From: Christiangramia sp. OXR-203
GTDB lineage: Bacteria > Bacteroidota > Bacteroidia > Flavobacteriales > Flavobacteriaceae
DNA length: 64,000 nt
NCBI RefSeq assembly: GCF_034372165.1
Contig: NZ_CP139698.1
Span: forward strand, 124,001-188,000
Reading direction: 5' to 3'
Positions 16,921 through 25,800 of this stretch are shown one piece after another; the first letter of the stretch is position 1, and the number at the start of each line of letters is the position of its first letter. The notes beneath the pieces are model-generated. The model did no database searches and was not told where the DNA came from. It was given only the letters and a program-made list of their open reading frames with translations. The position numbers were made by a program, and so were the translations under genes.

Positions 16921-16939
16921 CCAATCAAATTTTTTAACT

Positions 16940-17491
16940 ATGATCAAAAAAGTTTTCGGAATTGCTGCAATTGCAATTTTAATGGTATCCTGTAATGAGC
17001 AAAAAACAGCTTATGTAGATACTAAAGTATTGGTTCAGGAATATAAAGAAATGAAAGAAGTGGAAGCTGAGTTCACTTCAAAATCAGATTCTGTTCGTCA
17101 ACAATTGGATTCTGTAGCAAAATCATTCCAGGAAGAAGTTCAGGCTTATCAGTCTGAAATGAATTCTATGACTGATGCGCAAAGGCAGGAAAAAGAACGT
17201 ACTTTAATGCAGAAACAACAAATGCTGCAACAACAGCAGCAAATGCAAAGTAATCGTCTTAGAGAGGAAAGTACCGCTGCTATGGATTCTTTAGTTGAAA
17301 AGGTTAAGGGATACGTTAAGGACTATGGAAAGGATAATGGTTATACATATATTTTTGGTTCCAATGAATCTGCGAATATTATGTATGCTGAAGAAGGTCT
17401 TGATATCACTCAGGATATTCTTGCTGAATTAAACGAACAATACGGTGGATCTGATGTTACTACTGAAGAAAACGAAGAAGTAGAAGACTAA
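16940..17491 (+). CDS. OmpH/Skp family periplasmic chaperone-like lipoprotein
   Basis: This 183-residue protein carries an SPII signal peptide with lipobox ending at Cys18 (LMVSC). The mature part is a long helical region rich in Gln, Glu and Met (about 40-125), the coiled tentacle of the OmpH/Skp fold, followed by a short compact section (DYGKDNGYTYIFGSNESANI) typical of the family end. Skp-type chaperones hold unfolded outer-membrane proteins in the periplasm. The lipid anchor is the Bacteroidota twist, since E. coli Skp is soluble. The last residues are acidic. It is monocistronic, with a promoter upstream and a perfect terminator hairpin downstream. Confidence 0.88.
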   Translation: MIKKVFGIAAIAILMVSCNEQKTAYVDTKVLVQEYKEMKEVEAEFTSKSDSVRQQLDSVAKSFQEEVQAYQSEMNSMTDAQRQEKERTLMQKQQMLQQQQQMQSNRLREESTAAMDSLVEKVKGYVKDYGKDNGYTYIFGSNESANIMYAEEGLDITQDILAELNEQYGGSDVTTEENEEVED

Positions 17492-17513
17492 ACTCTAAGA
17501 ATAGCTTATACAG

Positions 17514-17545
17514 AAAAAGGCTCCTAATTAGGAGCCTTTTTTTAT
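17514..17545. terminator. Bidirectional intrinsic terminator
   Basis: AAAAAGGCTCCTAA and TTAGGAGCCTTTTT form a perfect 14-bp palindrome followed by more T residues. It separates the Skp-like gene from the convergent DoxX-like gene. Confidence 0.85.
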
Positions 17546-17559
17546 TTAAATTTTTTTTT

Positions 17560-17955
17560 CTAGTTCATCATCCATACACCCAAAATACATACGATAAAGT
17601 ATCCAGTGAGCGTAAATGCTCCTGCATAATCTTTAGCAACTCTTTGTCCAAATAACAACATAAGCAAGGTAACACAGGCGAGAATGGAGGCTAGTAGTCC
17701 CAAATCAGGATCACCGCTGGCTATTAAAGTATAGATACCAGCGATTGCGAGAAGTCCGACAATGACTTCGATCACCAGTATAATTCCAACCATGAGGGGA
17801 ACCATTCCTGCCAGAAAGGTTTTTGAGAAATGTTCCTTCAACCAACCTGTATTACCATTCCAGTCCATCATTTTATCCACTCCAGATTGTAAGAATGTGA
17901 TAAGAATGAATAGCAGTATTAGAATCTCAGTAATATGGGTATTCAGATTTTCCAT
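17560..17955 (-). CDS. DoxX-like four-helix membrane protein
   Basis: This 131-residue protein is predicted to have four TM helices (about 10-24, 50-74, 84-100 and 113-130). It has the DoxX-like arrangement of a loop after TM1 (SGVDKMMDWNGNTGWLKEHF) carrying charged and aromatic residues. DoxX proteins are small inner-membrane proteins with varied proposed redox or respiration roles; the function here is unassigned. The ATG lies 6 nt after the stop of the DNA polymerase III delta prime gene, so the two are probably cotranscribed. Confidence 0.7.
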   Translation of the reverse strand: MENLNTHITEILILLFILITFLQSGVDKMMDWNGNTGWLKEHFSKTFLAGMVPLMVGIILVIEVIVGLLAIAGIYTLIASGDPDLGLLASILACVTLLMLLFGQRVAKDYAGAFTLTGYFIVCILGVWMMN

Positions 17956-17961
17956 AATTCG

Positions 17962-19113
17962 TTAATTTTTGTGTAGGTATCGGGTTAGTTTAATTGAAAG
18001 ATCGGTCAGTATGATTTTAGCATTTCCATTTCTACCAATATGATAAATGGCAGTTTCTATTGCTTCGGAAATTTCTCCAATATTCTTACCATTAATAAAG
18101 GTGGCGAATTTATCGAATTTAAAGACTTTTGGTTCAATATCAATGTATACTAAGTCTTTAGCCTTATAATTCTGAAGCATGGCCTGCCTAAAGAAGTCTA
18201 GACAATAGCGAAGGTAGCTTTTTTGAGTTTCACGGTTGAGGGATGCAATCTCATCACTCCAGGCTACCAGCTCCAATACTGTAGCTTTGTTTCCTTTAGC
18301 CTGAAATGCACTCCGCACCCATTGAATGAACCAGGCTTGGAATTGCTCATCACCCGCATCTTTTCTTAGAATGTGTATTGCCTTGGTGTAGTCTCCATTA
18401 GCCTGATGCGCAATCTTCTTTGCAATTTTAGGCTCGCAATCCTCTTTGCGTATCAGAAAATCTTCTATATCAGATTCCCCAAGGGGTGGAAAATGTAATC
18501 GTTGGCATCTGGATCTAATGGTTTGAATTATTTGCTCTTCAGCTTCGGTAACAAGTAAAAAGATAGTTTTGCTTGGCGGCTCTTCAATCAACTTCAGCAA
18601 CTTATTAGAAGCTTCATTATTCATCTTTTCAGGCATCCAGATGATCATCACTTTAAAACCACCTTCATAACTTTTTAAGGAAAGTGATTTTACGATCTCA
18701 TGAGCTTCATCTACCCCAATCTTACCTTGCTTGTTTTCAATTCCAAGACTTTGATACCAGTCATATAAACTTCCGTAGGGATTCGTTCGAACAAATTGTC
18801 GCCACTCCTCGAGAAAATGTGAAGAAACCGGATGTTTTTTGATCTTTTCATTGGTAGCAACCGGAAATGCGAAGTGCAGATCTGGATGAGAAAGATTATT
18901 GAATTTCAGATTGCAGGAAGCTGAACTTTCTGAATCATTTTCTCCACTGGAATTGCCACATAATATATACTGAGCGTAGGCGATCGCCATGGGTAAAGTA
19001 CCACTACCAGCCTTTCCGGAAAAAAGTTGAGCATGCGGAATTCTTCTCCGGTCTGCCGTGGTCACGAGGTGATTTTTTATATGCGGAAGGCCTATTATTT
19101 CTCTAAAAAGCAT
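17962..19113 (-). CDS. holB: DNA polymerase III subunit delta prime (clamp loader)
   Basis: This 383-residue AAA+ clamp-loader subunit begins MLFREIIGLPHIKNHL. The P-loop region reads GKAGSGTLPMA, a degenerate Walker A lacking the Lys-Ser/Thr pair, as expected for the non-ATP-binding delta prime. It then has GVDEAHEIVKSLSLKSYEGGFKV, a Walker-B-like MIIWMPEKMN and a sensor-1-like region ending TIRSRCQRL, which is diagnostic of delta prime/gamma proteins. The C-terminal collar domain spans about 220-383. I chose the ATG at 19113 over a TTG two codons upstream. It is divergent from pgk. Confidence 0.88.
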   Translation of the reverse strand: MLFREIIGLPHIKNHLVTTADRRRIPHAQLFSGKAGSGTLPMAIAYAQYILCGNSSGENDSESSASCNLKFNNLSHPDLHFAFPVATNEKIKKHPVSSHFLEEWRQFVRTNPYGSLYDWYQSLGIENKQGKIGVDEAHEIVKSLSLKSYEGGFKVMIIWMPEKMNNEASNKLLKLIEEPPSKTIFLLVTEAEEQIIQTIRSRCQRLHFPPLGESDIEDFLIRKEDCEPKIAKKIAHQANGDYTKAIHILRKDAGDEQFQAWFIQWVRSAFQAKGNKATVLELVAWSDEIASLNRETQKSYLRYCLDFFRQAMLQNYKAKDLVYIDIEPKVFKFDKFATFINGKNIGEISEAIETAIYHIGRNGNAKIILTDLSIKLTRYLHKN

Positions 19114-19158
19114 AGGCAAATATAAAATTATATAAGCTTTATTATCTTCGGAAAAATT

Positions 19159-19166
19159 TATATTTG
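19159..19166 (+). promoter_or_regulatory. -7 element for pgk (TATATTTG)
   Basis: TATATTTG matches TAnnTTTG and lies 15 nt before the pgk ATG, implying a 5' UTR of about 10 nt or less. Confidence 0.5.
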
Positions 19167-19181
19167 TAACAAAGCAAACCT

Positions 19182-20366
19182 ATGAAAACTATAGACGATT
19201 ATAACTTTAATGGTAAACAGGCCTTGATTCGAGTAGATTTTAATGTGCCATTGAATGATGAAATGGAGGTAACTGATGCCAATAGAATAGAAGCTGCTAA
19301 ACCTACAATTATTAAAATTCTTGAAGATGGTGGCAGTGTAGTTCTAATGTCACACCTGGGTCGTCCAAAAGGAAAGGAAAGTAAATACTCGTTACAACAC
19401 ATTCAGGACAAAGTTTCCGAAGTTATTGGCGTGAACGTTAAGTTTGTTGAAGACAGTACTGGTGAGGAAGTTGAAAAGGCTGCTAATGATCTTAAGTCTG
19501 GAGAAATTCTTTTAATGGAAAATCTTAGGTTTCATGATGAAGAGACTGCTGGAAATGAAGCTTTCGCTGAAAAGCTTGCGAAACTTGGTGATATTTACGT
19601 AAACGATGCGTTTGGAACTGCACACAGAGCTCATGCTTCCACAACTATCGTAGCTAAATACTTCGAGGATAAGTGCTTTGGTTATTTGTTAGCTAAAGAA
19701 ATCAAAAGTCTTGATAAGGTTTTGAACAGTAGTGAAAAGCCGGTGACAGCTGTACTTGGTGGTGCGAAAGTGTCTTCTAAGATCACCGTAATAGAAAATA
19801 TCCTTGATAAGGTCGATCACCTCATCATTGGTGGTGGAATGACTTATACTTTTATTAAAGCTCAGGGTGGGCATATTGGAACTTCACTAGTGGAAGATGA
19901 TAAACAAGAACTTGCTCTTGAAATCCTTAAAAAAGCTAAGGAAAAAGGAGTGGAAGTTCATTTACCGGTAGACTCAGTGATCGCAGATAGTTTTTCTGAA
20001 CAGGCGAGCACACAGGTTGAGAGTGTGGATAATATTCCTGATGGTTGGATGGGACTTGACGTAGGTCCAAAAACGGTTAAGAATTTCGCAAATGTAATCA
20101 AGGATTCTAAGATCATTCTTTGGAACGGTCCACTGGGAGTTTTTGAAATGGAGACATTTGCTCAGGGAACCATAGAGCTTGGAAAAGCGATCGTAGAAGC
20201 TACAGAAAATGGTGCTTTCTCTTTAGTTGGAGGAGGAGATTCAGTTGCCGCGGTGAAACAATTTGGATTTGCAGATAAGGTGAGTTATGTTTCTACCGGT
20301 GGTGGAGCGATGCTGGAGATGCTTGAAGGAAAATCACTTCCGGGTATCGAGGCAATTAAGAATTAA
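19182..20366 (+). CDS. pgk: Phosphoglycerate kinase
   Basis: This 394-residue glycolytic enzyme catalyses 1,3-bisphosphoglycerate + ADP to 3-phosphoglycerate + ATP. Visible motifs are the N-domain substrate loop RVDFNVPLN (about 17-25), MSHLGRPKG (about 56-64), LLMENLRFH, the C-domain [10 protein letters not shown], and the nucleotide-binding [13 protein letters not shown] near the end. Length is typical for bacteria. It is divergent from holB, with its own promoter and no other glycolytic gene adjacent. The 48-nt gap to the LysM transglycosylase shows no terminator, so some readthrough is likely. Confidence 0.97.
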   Translation: MKTIDDYNFNGKQALIRVDFNVPLNDEMEVTDANRIEAAKPTIIKILEDGGSVVLMSHLGRPKGKESKYSLQHIQDKVSEVIGVNVKFVEDSTGEEVEKAANDLKSGEILLMENLRFHDEETAGNEAFAEKLAKLGDIYVNDAFGTAHRAHASTTIVAKYFEDKCFGYLLAKEIKSLDKVLNSSEKPVTAVLGGAKVSSKITVIENILDKVDHLIIGGGMTYTFIKAQGGHIGTSLVEDDKQELALEILKKAKEKGVEVHLPVDSVIADSFSEQASTQVESVDNIPDGWMGLDVGPKTVKNFANVIKDSKIILWNGPLGVFEMETFAQGTIELGKAIVEATENGAFSLVGGGDSVAAVKQFGFADKVSYVSTGGGAMLEMLEGKSLPGIEAIKN

Positions 20367-20414
20367 TCGGGTACGAAATTTGATTAATTCCCGTTTGTTA
20401 TTCAAAACATTTTT

Positions 20415-21995
20415 ATGCTGAAACGAAGATTTTTTGCAGTGCTGCTATTGGCAGGAATTTCTGGTTTTGCTCAGGAGAAAGATAAGAAGGTTCGTGAGGA
20501 AAAAGCGAATTTCAGAGTTCAGATCTTTCAGAAAAGTGATGATACTGAAATCAAACTGACTGAACCAGATCCGGAATTTCAGAATAAACTGCCTATTTCC
20601 GCAGTGATCAGAGATTCATCGAAAGTGGCGCTTTCAGATCTTCCTAAAGCAAAGACTATAGATTCTCTCTGGAGGCTGGAGCTTACAAATTCAGATCTTT
20701 TTGAGACCATGCAGAAGTCTATAGAAGATCAGGACTACGAAAAAGTGGTCTATGATGAACTTCCTACAGATACTCTTAAGGCAAGGTTAGCCAGGCTGAA
20801 TGCAAGAACGCCTTTTAACGTTGAGTACAATCCAATACTGGAATCGGTCATAAAATCATATCTGAAAAGGAATAAAAAAGGAATGGAGCGACTTATGGCT
20901 CTAAGTACCTACTACTTTCCGCTCTACGAGCAGGAATTGGATAAATATGATGTTCCTTTAGAGATCAAATATCTATCTATTGTAGAGTCGGCTTTAAATC
21001 CCAGAGCTAAGTCGAGAGTTGGTGCTACAGGTTTATGGCAATTTATGTTTCCAACCGGTAAAATGCATGGACTTGATGTAAGTTCTTACGTAGATGAGCG
21101 TATGGATCCATCAAGATCTACGGAAGCTGCAGCGCAATATCTTTCAAGTTTATATAAGGTCTTTGGTGACTGGAACCTTGTTCTTGCCTCTTATAATTCG
21201 GGCCCCGGGAATGTGTCTAAAGCAATACGAAGAAGCGGTGGATCTACAGATTACTGGCACTTGAGAAGATTCCTTCCACGTGAAACAGCAGGTTATGTTC
21301 CAGCATTTCTGGCTACCTTATATCTTTTTGAGTATGCCGATGAGCATAAGTTTCAGCCAGCAAATCCAGATGTTGTATTTTTTGAAACTGATACACTACA
21401 GGTGAAGCAGTTGATTACTTTCGATCAGATATCCAAAGTAACGGGAGTAGAAAAAGAAATGCTTCAGTTTTTAAATCCAAGCTATAAGCTAGATATCATT
21501 CCATTTGTAGAAGACGAAAAATATACATTAAGATTGCCTAAACCTGCTATTGGGAAATTCGTTTCTAATGAAAACGCGATCTATGATTTTGTAGATACTC
21601 AGGCTAAAGAAAAGGAAAAAGAACTACCTCAACTAGTGAAAACCGAGGATAAGGTTCGTTACAGAGTGAGAAAAGGCGATTACCTCGGTAAGATCGCAGA
21701 AAAATACGGTGTTGGAGTTAGTAGTATTAGGCGCTGGAATAACATGCGTAGTAATAATTTAAGAATAGGACAGTATCTAACAATCTATCCTAGAAAGCCC
21801 GTAGCATCCTCTTCAAATACTTCCACAGCCTCTAATTCATCGAACCCAAAGATCTATACGGTTAAGAGTGGAGATAGTCTCTGGAGCATCTCAAAAAAAT
21901 TCCCGGGAGTTACGGTACAGAATTTGAGGAGTTGGAATGATATGAATACCAACAGCCTTAAACCTGGAATGAAGATCAAAATTTCCAAAGGTTAA
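20415..21995 (+). CDS. Membrane-bound-type lytic murein transglycosylase with LysM repeats (MltD-like)
   Basis: This 526-residue envelope enzyme cleaves peptidoglycan glycan strands. A signal peptide (MLKRRFFAVLLLAGISGFAQ) is followed by an SLT domain (about 160-330) with catalytic Glu in SIVESALNPRA, then GATGLWQFM and LASYNSGPGNV, which are the diagnostic SLT motifs. Two C-terminal LysM domains (about 415-458, YRVRKGDYLGKIAEKYGV; about 478-522, YTVKSGDSLWSISKKF) bind peptidoglycan, linked by a Ser/Thr/Asn-rich spacer. No lipobox is seen, so it is probably periplasmic. It is followed 27 nt later by the DUF4837 lipoprotein, likely one operon. Confidence 0.92.
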   Translation: MLKRRFFAVLLLAGISGFAQEKDKKVREEKANFRVQIFQKSDDTEIKLTEPDPEFQNKLPISAVIRDSSKVALSDLPKAKTIDSLWRLELTNSDLFETMQKSIEDQDYEKVVYDELPTDTLKARLARLNARTPFNVEYNPILESVIKSYLKRNKKGMERLMALSTYYFPLYEQELDKYDVPLEIKYLSIVESALNPRAKSRVGATGLWQFMFPTGKMHGLDVSSYVDERMDPSRSTEAAAQYLSSLYKVFGDWNLVLASYNSGPGNVSKAIRRSGGSTDYWHLRRFLPRETAGYVPAFLATLYLFEYADEHKFQPANPDVVFFETDTLQVKQLITFDQISKVTGVEKEMLQFLNPSYKLDIIPFVEDEKYTLRLPKPAIGKFVSNENAIYDFVDTQAKEKEKELPQLVKTEDKVRYRVRKGDYLGKIAEKYGVGVSSIRRWNNMRSNNLRIGQYLTIYPRKPVASSSNTSTASNSSNPKIYTVKSGDSLWSISKKFPGVTVQNLRSWNDMNTNSLKPGMKIKISKG

Positions 21996-22022
21996 GGTTC
22001 TAAAAAAACCTAATCCGAAAAA

Positions 22023-23003
22023 ATGAAACGTAGTTTATTATTATTAGCCAGTATTTTCCTGTTTTTTGCCTGCGAGGAAAGTAAAGATCAAAAGAAAGAC
22101 ACCAGAATCCTATCAGATTCTTCCGGAAACATAAATCAGCTCACAGTAGTGATCGATAATCAAATGTGGGAAGGTGAAGTAGGTGAGGCCATAAGGACTA
22201 AATTCGCAGCGCCGGTAGATGGACTGCCACAGGAAGAACCACTTTTCAGCTTAAGCCAGATACCACCAGAAACTTTTACCGGGTTTGTACGTAACAGCAG
22301 GATCTTTTTAAAAATCGAAAATGGCAAACAAGGAATGGCCGTGGTAAGTGATGAGTTTTCCCGTCCTCAAAAAGGAATTGTACTACAAGGGGCAAATTCG
22401 CAGGATATCATTGATGTGATTGAGAAAAAGTCTGATACTATTATAGACATTCTTAAACAAACCGAACTTACAGAGAAACAACGCCGAATTAGAAAATCAC
22501 TTTCAGATGATGTAGCACTGAAAGAGAAATTTGGAATAGATCTAAAATTTCCTTCAGCTTACAGATATGCTAAGGATGAAGATAAATTCAGCTGGATAAG
22601 AAAAGAGATCCCAAAGGGAAGCATGGAAATTCTTATTTACGAGGTTCCTATGAGTTCTATAGATAATGACTCCAGCGTAGTTGCAAACATCATTAAAATG
22701 CGTGATTCTATTGGAGAAGCGATGATCCCAGGTCGTCTGGAAAATTCCTATATGATCACTGAAAAAGCATATGCTCCATACTTGTTCGAATCTACAGTTG
22801 ATGGCAAATTTGCTTATGAAACAAGAGGTACGTGGGAGGTACAAAATGATTTTATGGCTGGACCCTTTGTGAACTATGCTGTAAAGGATGAAGCGAATAA
22901 CAGGTATTTGATCCTGGAAGGATTTGTATTCTCACCATCGAGGGCAAAACGGGATAATATCTTCGAGCTGGATGCTATACTGCGATCGGCAAAACTGAAC
23001 TAA
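22023..23003 (+). CDS. DUF4837-type lipoprotein
   Basis: This 326-residue protein has an SPII signal peptide (LLLLASIFLFFAC, Cys at about 17) and a polar linker. The following domain has no motif I can tie to an enzyme. It fits the DUF4837 family, which I recall as common in Bacteroidota. It contains paired sections (PPETFTGFVRNSRIF; RYLILEGFVFSPSRAKRDN). Placement behind a lytic transglycosylase suggests envelope maintenance (inference). A bidirectional terminator follows. Confidence 0.65.
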   Translation: MKRSLLLLASIFLFFACEESKDQKKDTRILSDSSGNINQLTVVIDNQMWEGEVGEAIRTKFAAPVDGLPQEEPLFSLSQIPPETFTGFVRNSRIFLKIENGKQGMAVVSDEFSRPQKGIVLQGANSQDIIDVIEKKSDTIIDILKQTELTEKQRRIRKSLSDDVALKEKFGIDLKFPSAYRYAKDEDKFSWIRKEIPKGSMEILIYEVPMSSIDNDSSVVANIIKMRDSIGEAMIPGRLENSYMITEKAYAPYLFESTVDGKFAYETRGTWEVQNDFMAGPFVNYAVKDEANNRYLILEGFVFSPSRAKRDNIFELDAILRSAKLN

Positions 23004-23007
23004 ACTA

Positions 23008-23037
23008 AAAAAAGCCCAACTGAAAAGTTGGGCTTTT
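23008..23037. terminator. Bidirectional intrinsic terminator
   Basis: AAAAGCCCAACT and AGTTGGGCTTTT form a 12-bp stem with a 4-nt loop, flanked by A7 and T4. It serves the DUF4837 gene and the convergent tatA gene. Confidence 0.8.
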
Positions 23038-23057
23038 ATATATTCTAAAATACCGGT

Positions 23058-23267
23058 TTACTTGTTCTCTTCCGGTACTTTTTTACTATCATCTGTAGTT
23101 GCAGGATTCTCATCATCCTTAGAAGCGTCTTTAAATTCTTTAATTCCGCTACCAAGGCCTCTCATTAATTCCGGGATTTTTCGTCCTCCAAAAAGCAACA
23201 ATATTACCACTACAATCAGGATAATTTGTGGTGCTCCTATAGCCAAAGGCAAGATAAATGCGTTCAT
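23058..23267 (-). CDS. tatA: Twin-arginine translocase subunit TatA/TatE
   Basis: This is a 69-residue single-TM protein. The hydrophobic helix spans about 10-26 and is followed by the diagnostic hinge and amphipathic helix [21 protein letters not shown] (about 26-46) and an acidic/lysine tail. It forms the pore ring of the Tat export system for folded proteins. No tatC is in the window. Its promoter (TAAGTTTG) lies 20 nt upstream, and it is divergent from the M23 peptidase gene. Confidence 0.93.
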   Translation of the reverse strand: MNAFILPLAIGAPQIILIVVVILLLFGGRKIPELMRGLGSGIKEFKDASKDDENPATTDDSKKVPEENK

Positions 23268-23286
23268 GTGTTATAATTTTGTTCTA

Positions 23287-23294
23287 CAAACTTA
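23287..23294 (-). promoter_or_regulatory. -7 element for tatA (TAAGTTTG)
   Basis: TAAGTTTG on the minus strand lies 20 nt before the tatA ATG. Confidence 0.45.
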
Positions 23295-23398
23295 ACAAGA
23301 ATAACCTAATATAAACGTTAAGAAGACAATAAATTGATGGATACCTCCTCACTAATAATAACGGTCATGGTCATTCAGGAATTCGAATTATTTTAATT

Positions 23399-23406
23399 TA
23401 TCTTTG
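23399..23406 (+). promoter_or_regulatory. -7 element for the M23/GH3/rhamnose operon (TATCTTTG)
   Basis: TATCTTTG lies 19 nt before the ATG of the M23 peptidase gene, the first gene of a tightly packed eight-gene run. Confidence 0.5.
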
Positions 23407-23424
23407 TAATACTCAATTACGGCT

Positions 23425-24294
23425 ATGGCTGAAAACACAAAATCTAAAAAGAAGTTCGCTAAGAAACTGCTGCATAAGTACCGCATGGTGGTTCTTAACG
23501 AAGATACTTTTGAAGAAAGGTTCTCTTTTCGCTTAACAAGATTGAACGTTTTCGTAGCTGTTGGAATCTCAGCAATTCTTTTGATCGCTATGACTACCTT
23601 CCTGATTGCGTTTACACCATTGAGGGAGTATATTCCTGGTTATTCTTCCGCAGCATTAAAGGAAAAAGCTACAAATCTGGCATATACTTCAGATTCTCTA
23701 CAAAACAGAATGCGTATGAACGACCAGTATTTGCAATCTATCCAGGATGCGCTACGAGGTGAATTTGATGTACAGCAACTGGACAGGGACTCTATTCTCA
23801 GCCAGCCAATCACAGACCTGGAATATCAGGAGATCAATCGCATCAAGGCCGATAGTTTGTTGCGTGAAGAAGTCGCTCAGGAAGATAAATATAATATCCT
23901 GCCAACAGCAACAGATAATATCAACTTTTCTTTGTTTCCGCCAGTAATAGGTACTATTTCTGAAAGTTATAATATCGAAAATAAGCATTATGCTATTGAT
24001 ATCGTAACCACGAGGAATTCACCAATAAAGTCGGTCGCAGATGGTCGCGTGATCTTTGCCGAGTGGACTGCTGAAACCGGGTATGTGATCATCATCGAAC
24101 ACAGTTATGGTTTGCTTTCGGTATACAAACACAATGCTTCACTAAGTAAAAGTCAGGGCGATATAGTACGATCTGGTGAGGTGATCGCTACTGCGGGTAA
24201 TACCGGTGAATTTACTACAGGACCGCATTTACACTTTGAACTTTGGAACGAAGGAAACCCTGTGGATCCTTCAGAATATATTGATTTCAATTAA
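23425..24294 (+). CDS. M23 family metallopeptidase (peptidoglycan endopeptidase), membrane anchored
   Basis: This 289-residue protein has a basic cytoplasmic N-terminus (about 1-40), one TM helix (about 43-65), a helical periplasmic stalk (about 75-150), and a C-terminal LytM/M23 domain (about 175-285). The zinc and catalytic residues look intact: HYAID (first His and Asp), YKHNAS, and GPHLHFEL. It should cut peptide cross-links in peptidoglycan. It starts a packed operon; the GH3-family gene begins 4 nt after its stop. Confidence 0.9.
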   Translation: MAENTKSKKKFAKKLLHKYRMVVLNEDTFEERFSFRLTRLNVFVAVGISAILLIAMTTFLIAFTPLREYIPGYSSAALKEKATNLAYTSDSLQNRMRMNDQYLQSIQDALRGEFDVQQLDRDSILSQPITDLEYQEINRIKADSLLREEVAQEDKYNILPTATDNINFSLFPPVIGTISESYNIENKHYAIDIVTTRNSPIKSVADGRVIFAEWTAETGYVIIIEHSYGLLSVYKHNASLSKSQGDIVRSGEVIATAGNTGEFTTGPHLHFELWNEGNPVDPSEYIDFN

Positions 24295-24297
24295 TCT

Positions 24298-25791
24298 ATG
24301 TCTATAAAATCTTTTGCTGCCGGGATCTTTGCTTCCTATGTTAGAAAAAAAATGAATAAATGGGCTGAGAATCCTCATGATACCCAAGAGAAAGTATTTC
24401 AGCAATTATTGAAAAAGGGCGCAAATACAAAATTCGGTAAGGATCACGATTTTCAAAATATCAACAATCATCAGGATTTTTCAAAGCAGGTTCCGGTAAG
24501 AGATTATGAAGAGTTAAAGAATTATATGGACCTGATGGTTTCCGGAGAAGAGAATGTATTATGGCCTGGAAAACCTTTGTATTATGCGAAAACTTCAGGG
24601 ACCACGAGTGGAGCCAAATATATTCCACTAACCAAAGACAGTATGCCCACGCATATAGAAGCTGCCAGAAATGCCATTTTATGCTATATCCATGATACCG
24701 GGAATAGTAAGTTTGTGGATGGTAAAATGATATTCCTGCAGGGAAGTCCGGAGTTGCAGGAGAAAAACGGAGTGAAATTAGGCAGGTTATCGGGAATCGT
24801 GGCGCATTATGTTCCAGGCTATCTTCAAAAGAACAGAATGCCTTCGTGGGAAACTAATTGTATCGACGATTGGGAAACGAAAGTGGATGCGATCGTGGAG
24901 GAAACTGTACAGGAGGACATGTCGGTAATAAGCGGGATTCCGTCCTGGGTGCAGATGTATTTTGAAAGATTGATCGATAAGACAGGGAAAAAGGTAGGAG
25001 AGATTTTTCCAAATTTTGATCTGTTCATTTATGGCGGAGTTAATTACGAACCATATCGAGCCAAATTCGAAAAATTAATTGGCAGAAGGGTGGATAGTAT
25101 TGAATTATACCCTGCTTCGGAAGGTTTTTTTGCTTTTCAGGATAAGCAGAATGTTCATGGTATGCTGCTTCAGCTAAACTCAGGGATTTTTTACGAATTT
25201 ATTGAAGCAGATAAATTCTTTGAAGAAAACCCAGCACGTTTACTTCTGAAGGATGTACAGATTGGGGTGAACTATGTCATGATCATAAGTTCTACCGCTG
25301 GTCTATGGGCATATAATATTGGCGATACGATACAGTTCACTTCAGTAAAACCATATAGAGTCATAGTTTCCGGAAGGATCAAGCACTTTATTTCAGCTTT
25401 TGGCGAACATGTGATCGCTAAAGAAGTAGAAGAGGCCTTGCAGGAAGCAGTCAAAGATACGCAGGCTGCTATTAGCGAGTTTACGGTAGCACCGCAAATT
25501 AGTCCGAATAATGATGAACTACCGTACCATGAATGGTTTATAGAATTTGAAAAAGAACCTCAGGATATTAATCATTTTGCGGGAGTTATCGATAGAGCAA
25601 TGCAACAGCAGAATTCATATTATAAGGATCTTATAGATGGAAGCATCCTTCAAAGGCTCAAGATCACTAAATTGCCCCCAAACACATTTCAGCAATACAT
25701 GAAATCTATTGGAAAGCTTGGAGGACAGAATAAACTGCCAAGATTATCCAACGACAGGAAGATTGCTGATAAATTAAACGAGATCATATAA
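24298..25791 (+). CDS. GH3 auxin-responsive promoter family (acyl-adenylating) protein
   Basis: This 497-residue protein is of the GH3 family, which belongs to the adenylate-forming superfamily; plant members conjugate acyl acids to amino acids. Visible markers are the ATP-binding loop KTSGTTSGAKYIPLTKDS (about 97-114), ELYPASEGFFAFQ (about 268-280) and the hinge region VSGRIKHFISAFGEHV (about 358-373). The bacterial substrate is unknown. It is sandwiched between an M23 peptidase and the DUF6909 gene, with 3-nt and 9-nt gaps. Confidence 0.88.
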   Translation: MSIKSFAAGIFASYVRKKMNKWAENPHDTQEKVFQQLLKKGANTKFGKDHDFQNINNHQDFSKQVPVRDYEELKNYMDLMVSGEENVLWPGKPLYYAKTSGTTSGAKYIPLTKDSMPTHIEAARNAILCYIHDTGNSKFVDGKMIFLQGSPELQEKNGVKLGRLSGIVAHYVPGYLQKNRMPSWETNCIDDWETKVDAIVEETVQEDMSVISGIPSWVQMYFERLIDKTGKKVGEIFPNFDLFIYGGVNYEPYRAKFEKLIGRRVDSIELYPASEGFFAFQDKQNVHGMLLQLNSGIFYEFIEADKFFEENPARLLLKDVQIGVNYVMIISSTAGLWAYNIGDTIQFTSVKPYRVIVSGRIKHFISAFGEHVIAKEVEEALQEAVKDTQAAISEFTVAPQISPNNDELPYHEWFIEFEKEPQDINHFAGVIDRAMQQQNSYYKDLIDGSILQRLKITKLPPNTFQQYMKSIGKLGGQNKLPRLSNDRKIADKLNEII

Positions 25792-25800
25792 AACAAAACT

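Noticed and set aside
16719-16939. Possible gene or RNA in the 221-bp AT-rich gap
   Set aside because: No ORF of useful length and only a weak 6-bp stem are seen. It is adequately explained as a promoter spacer.
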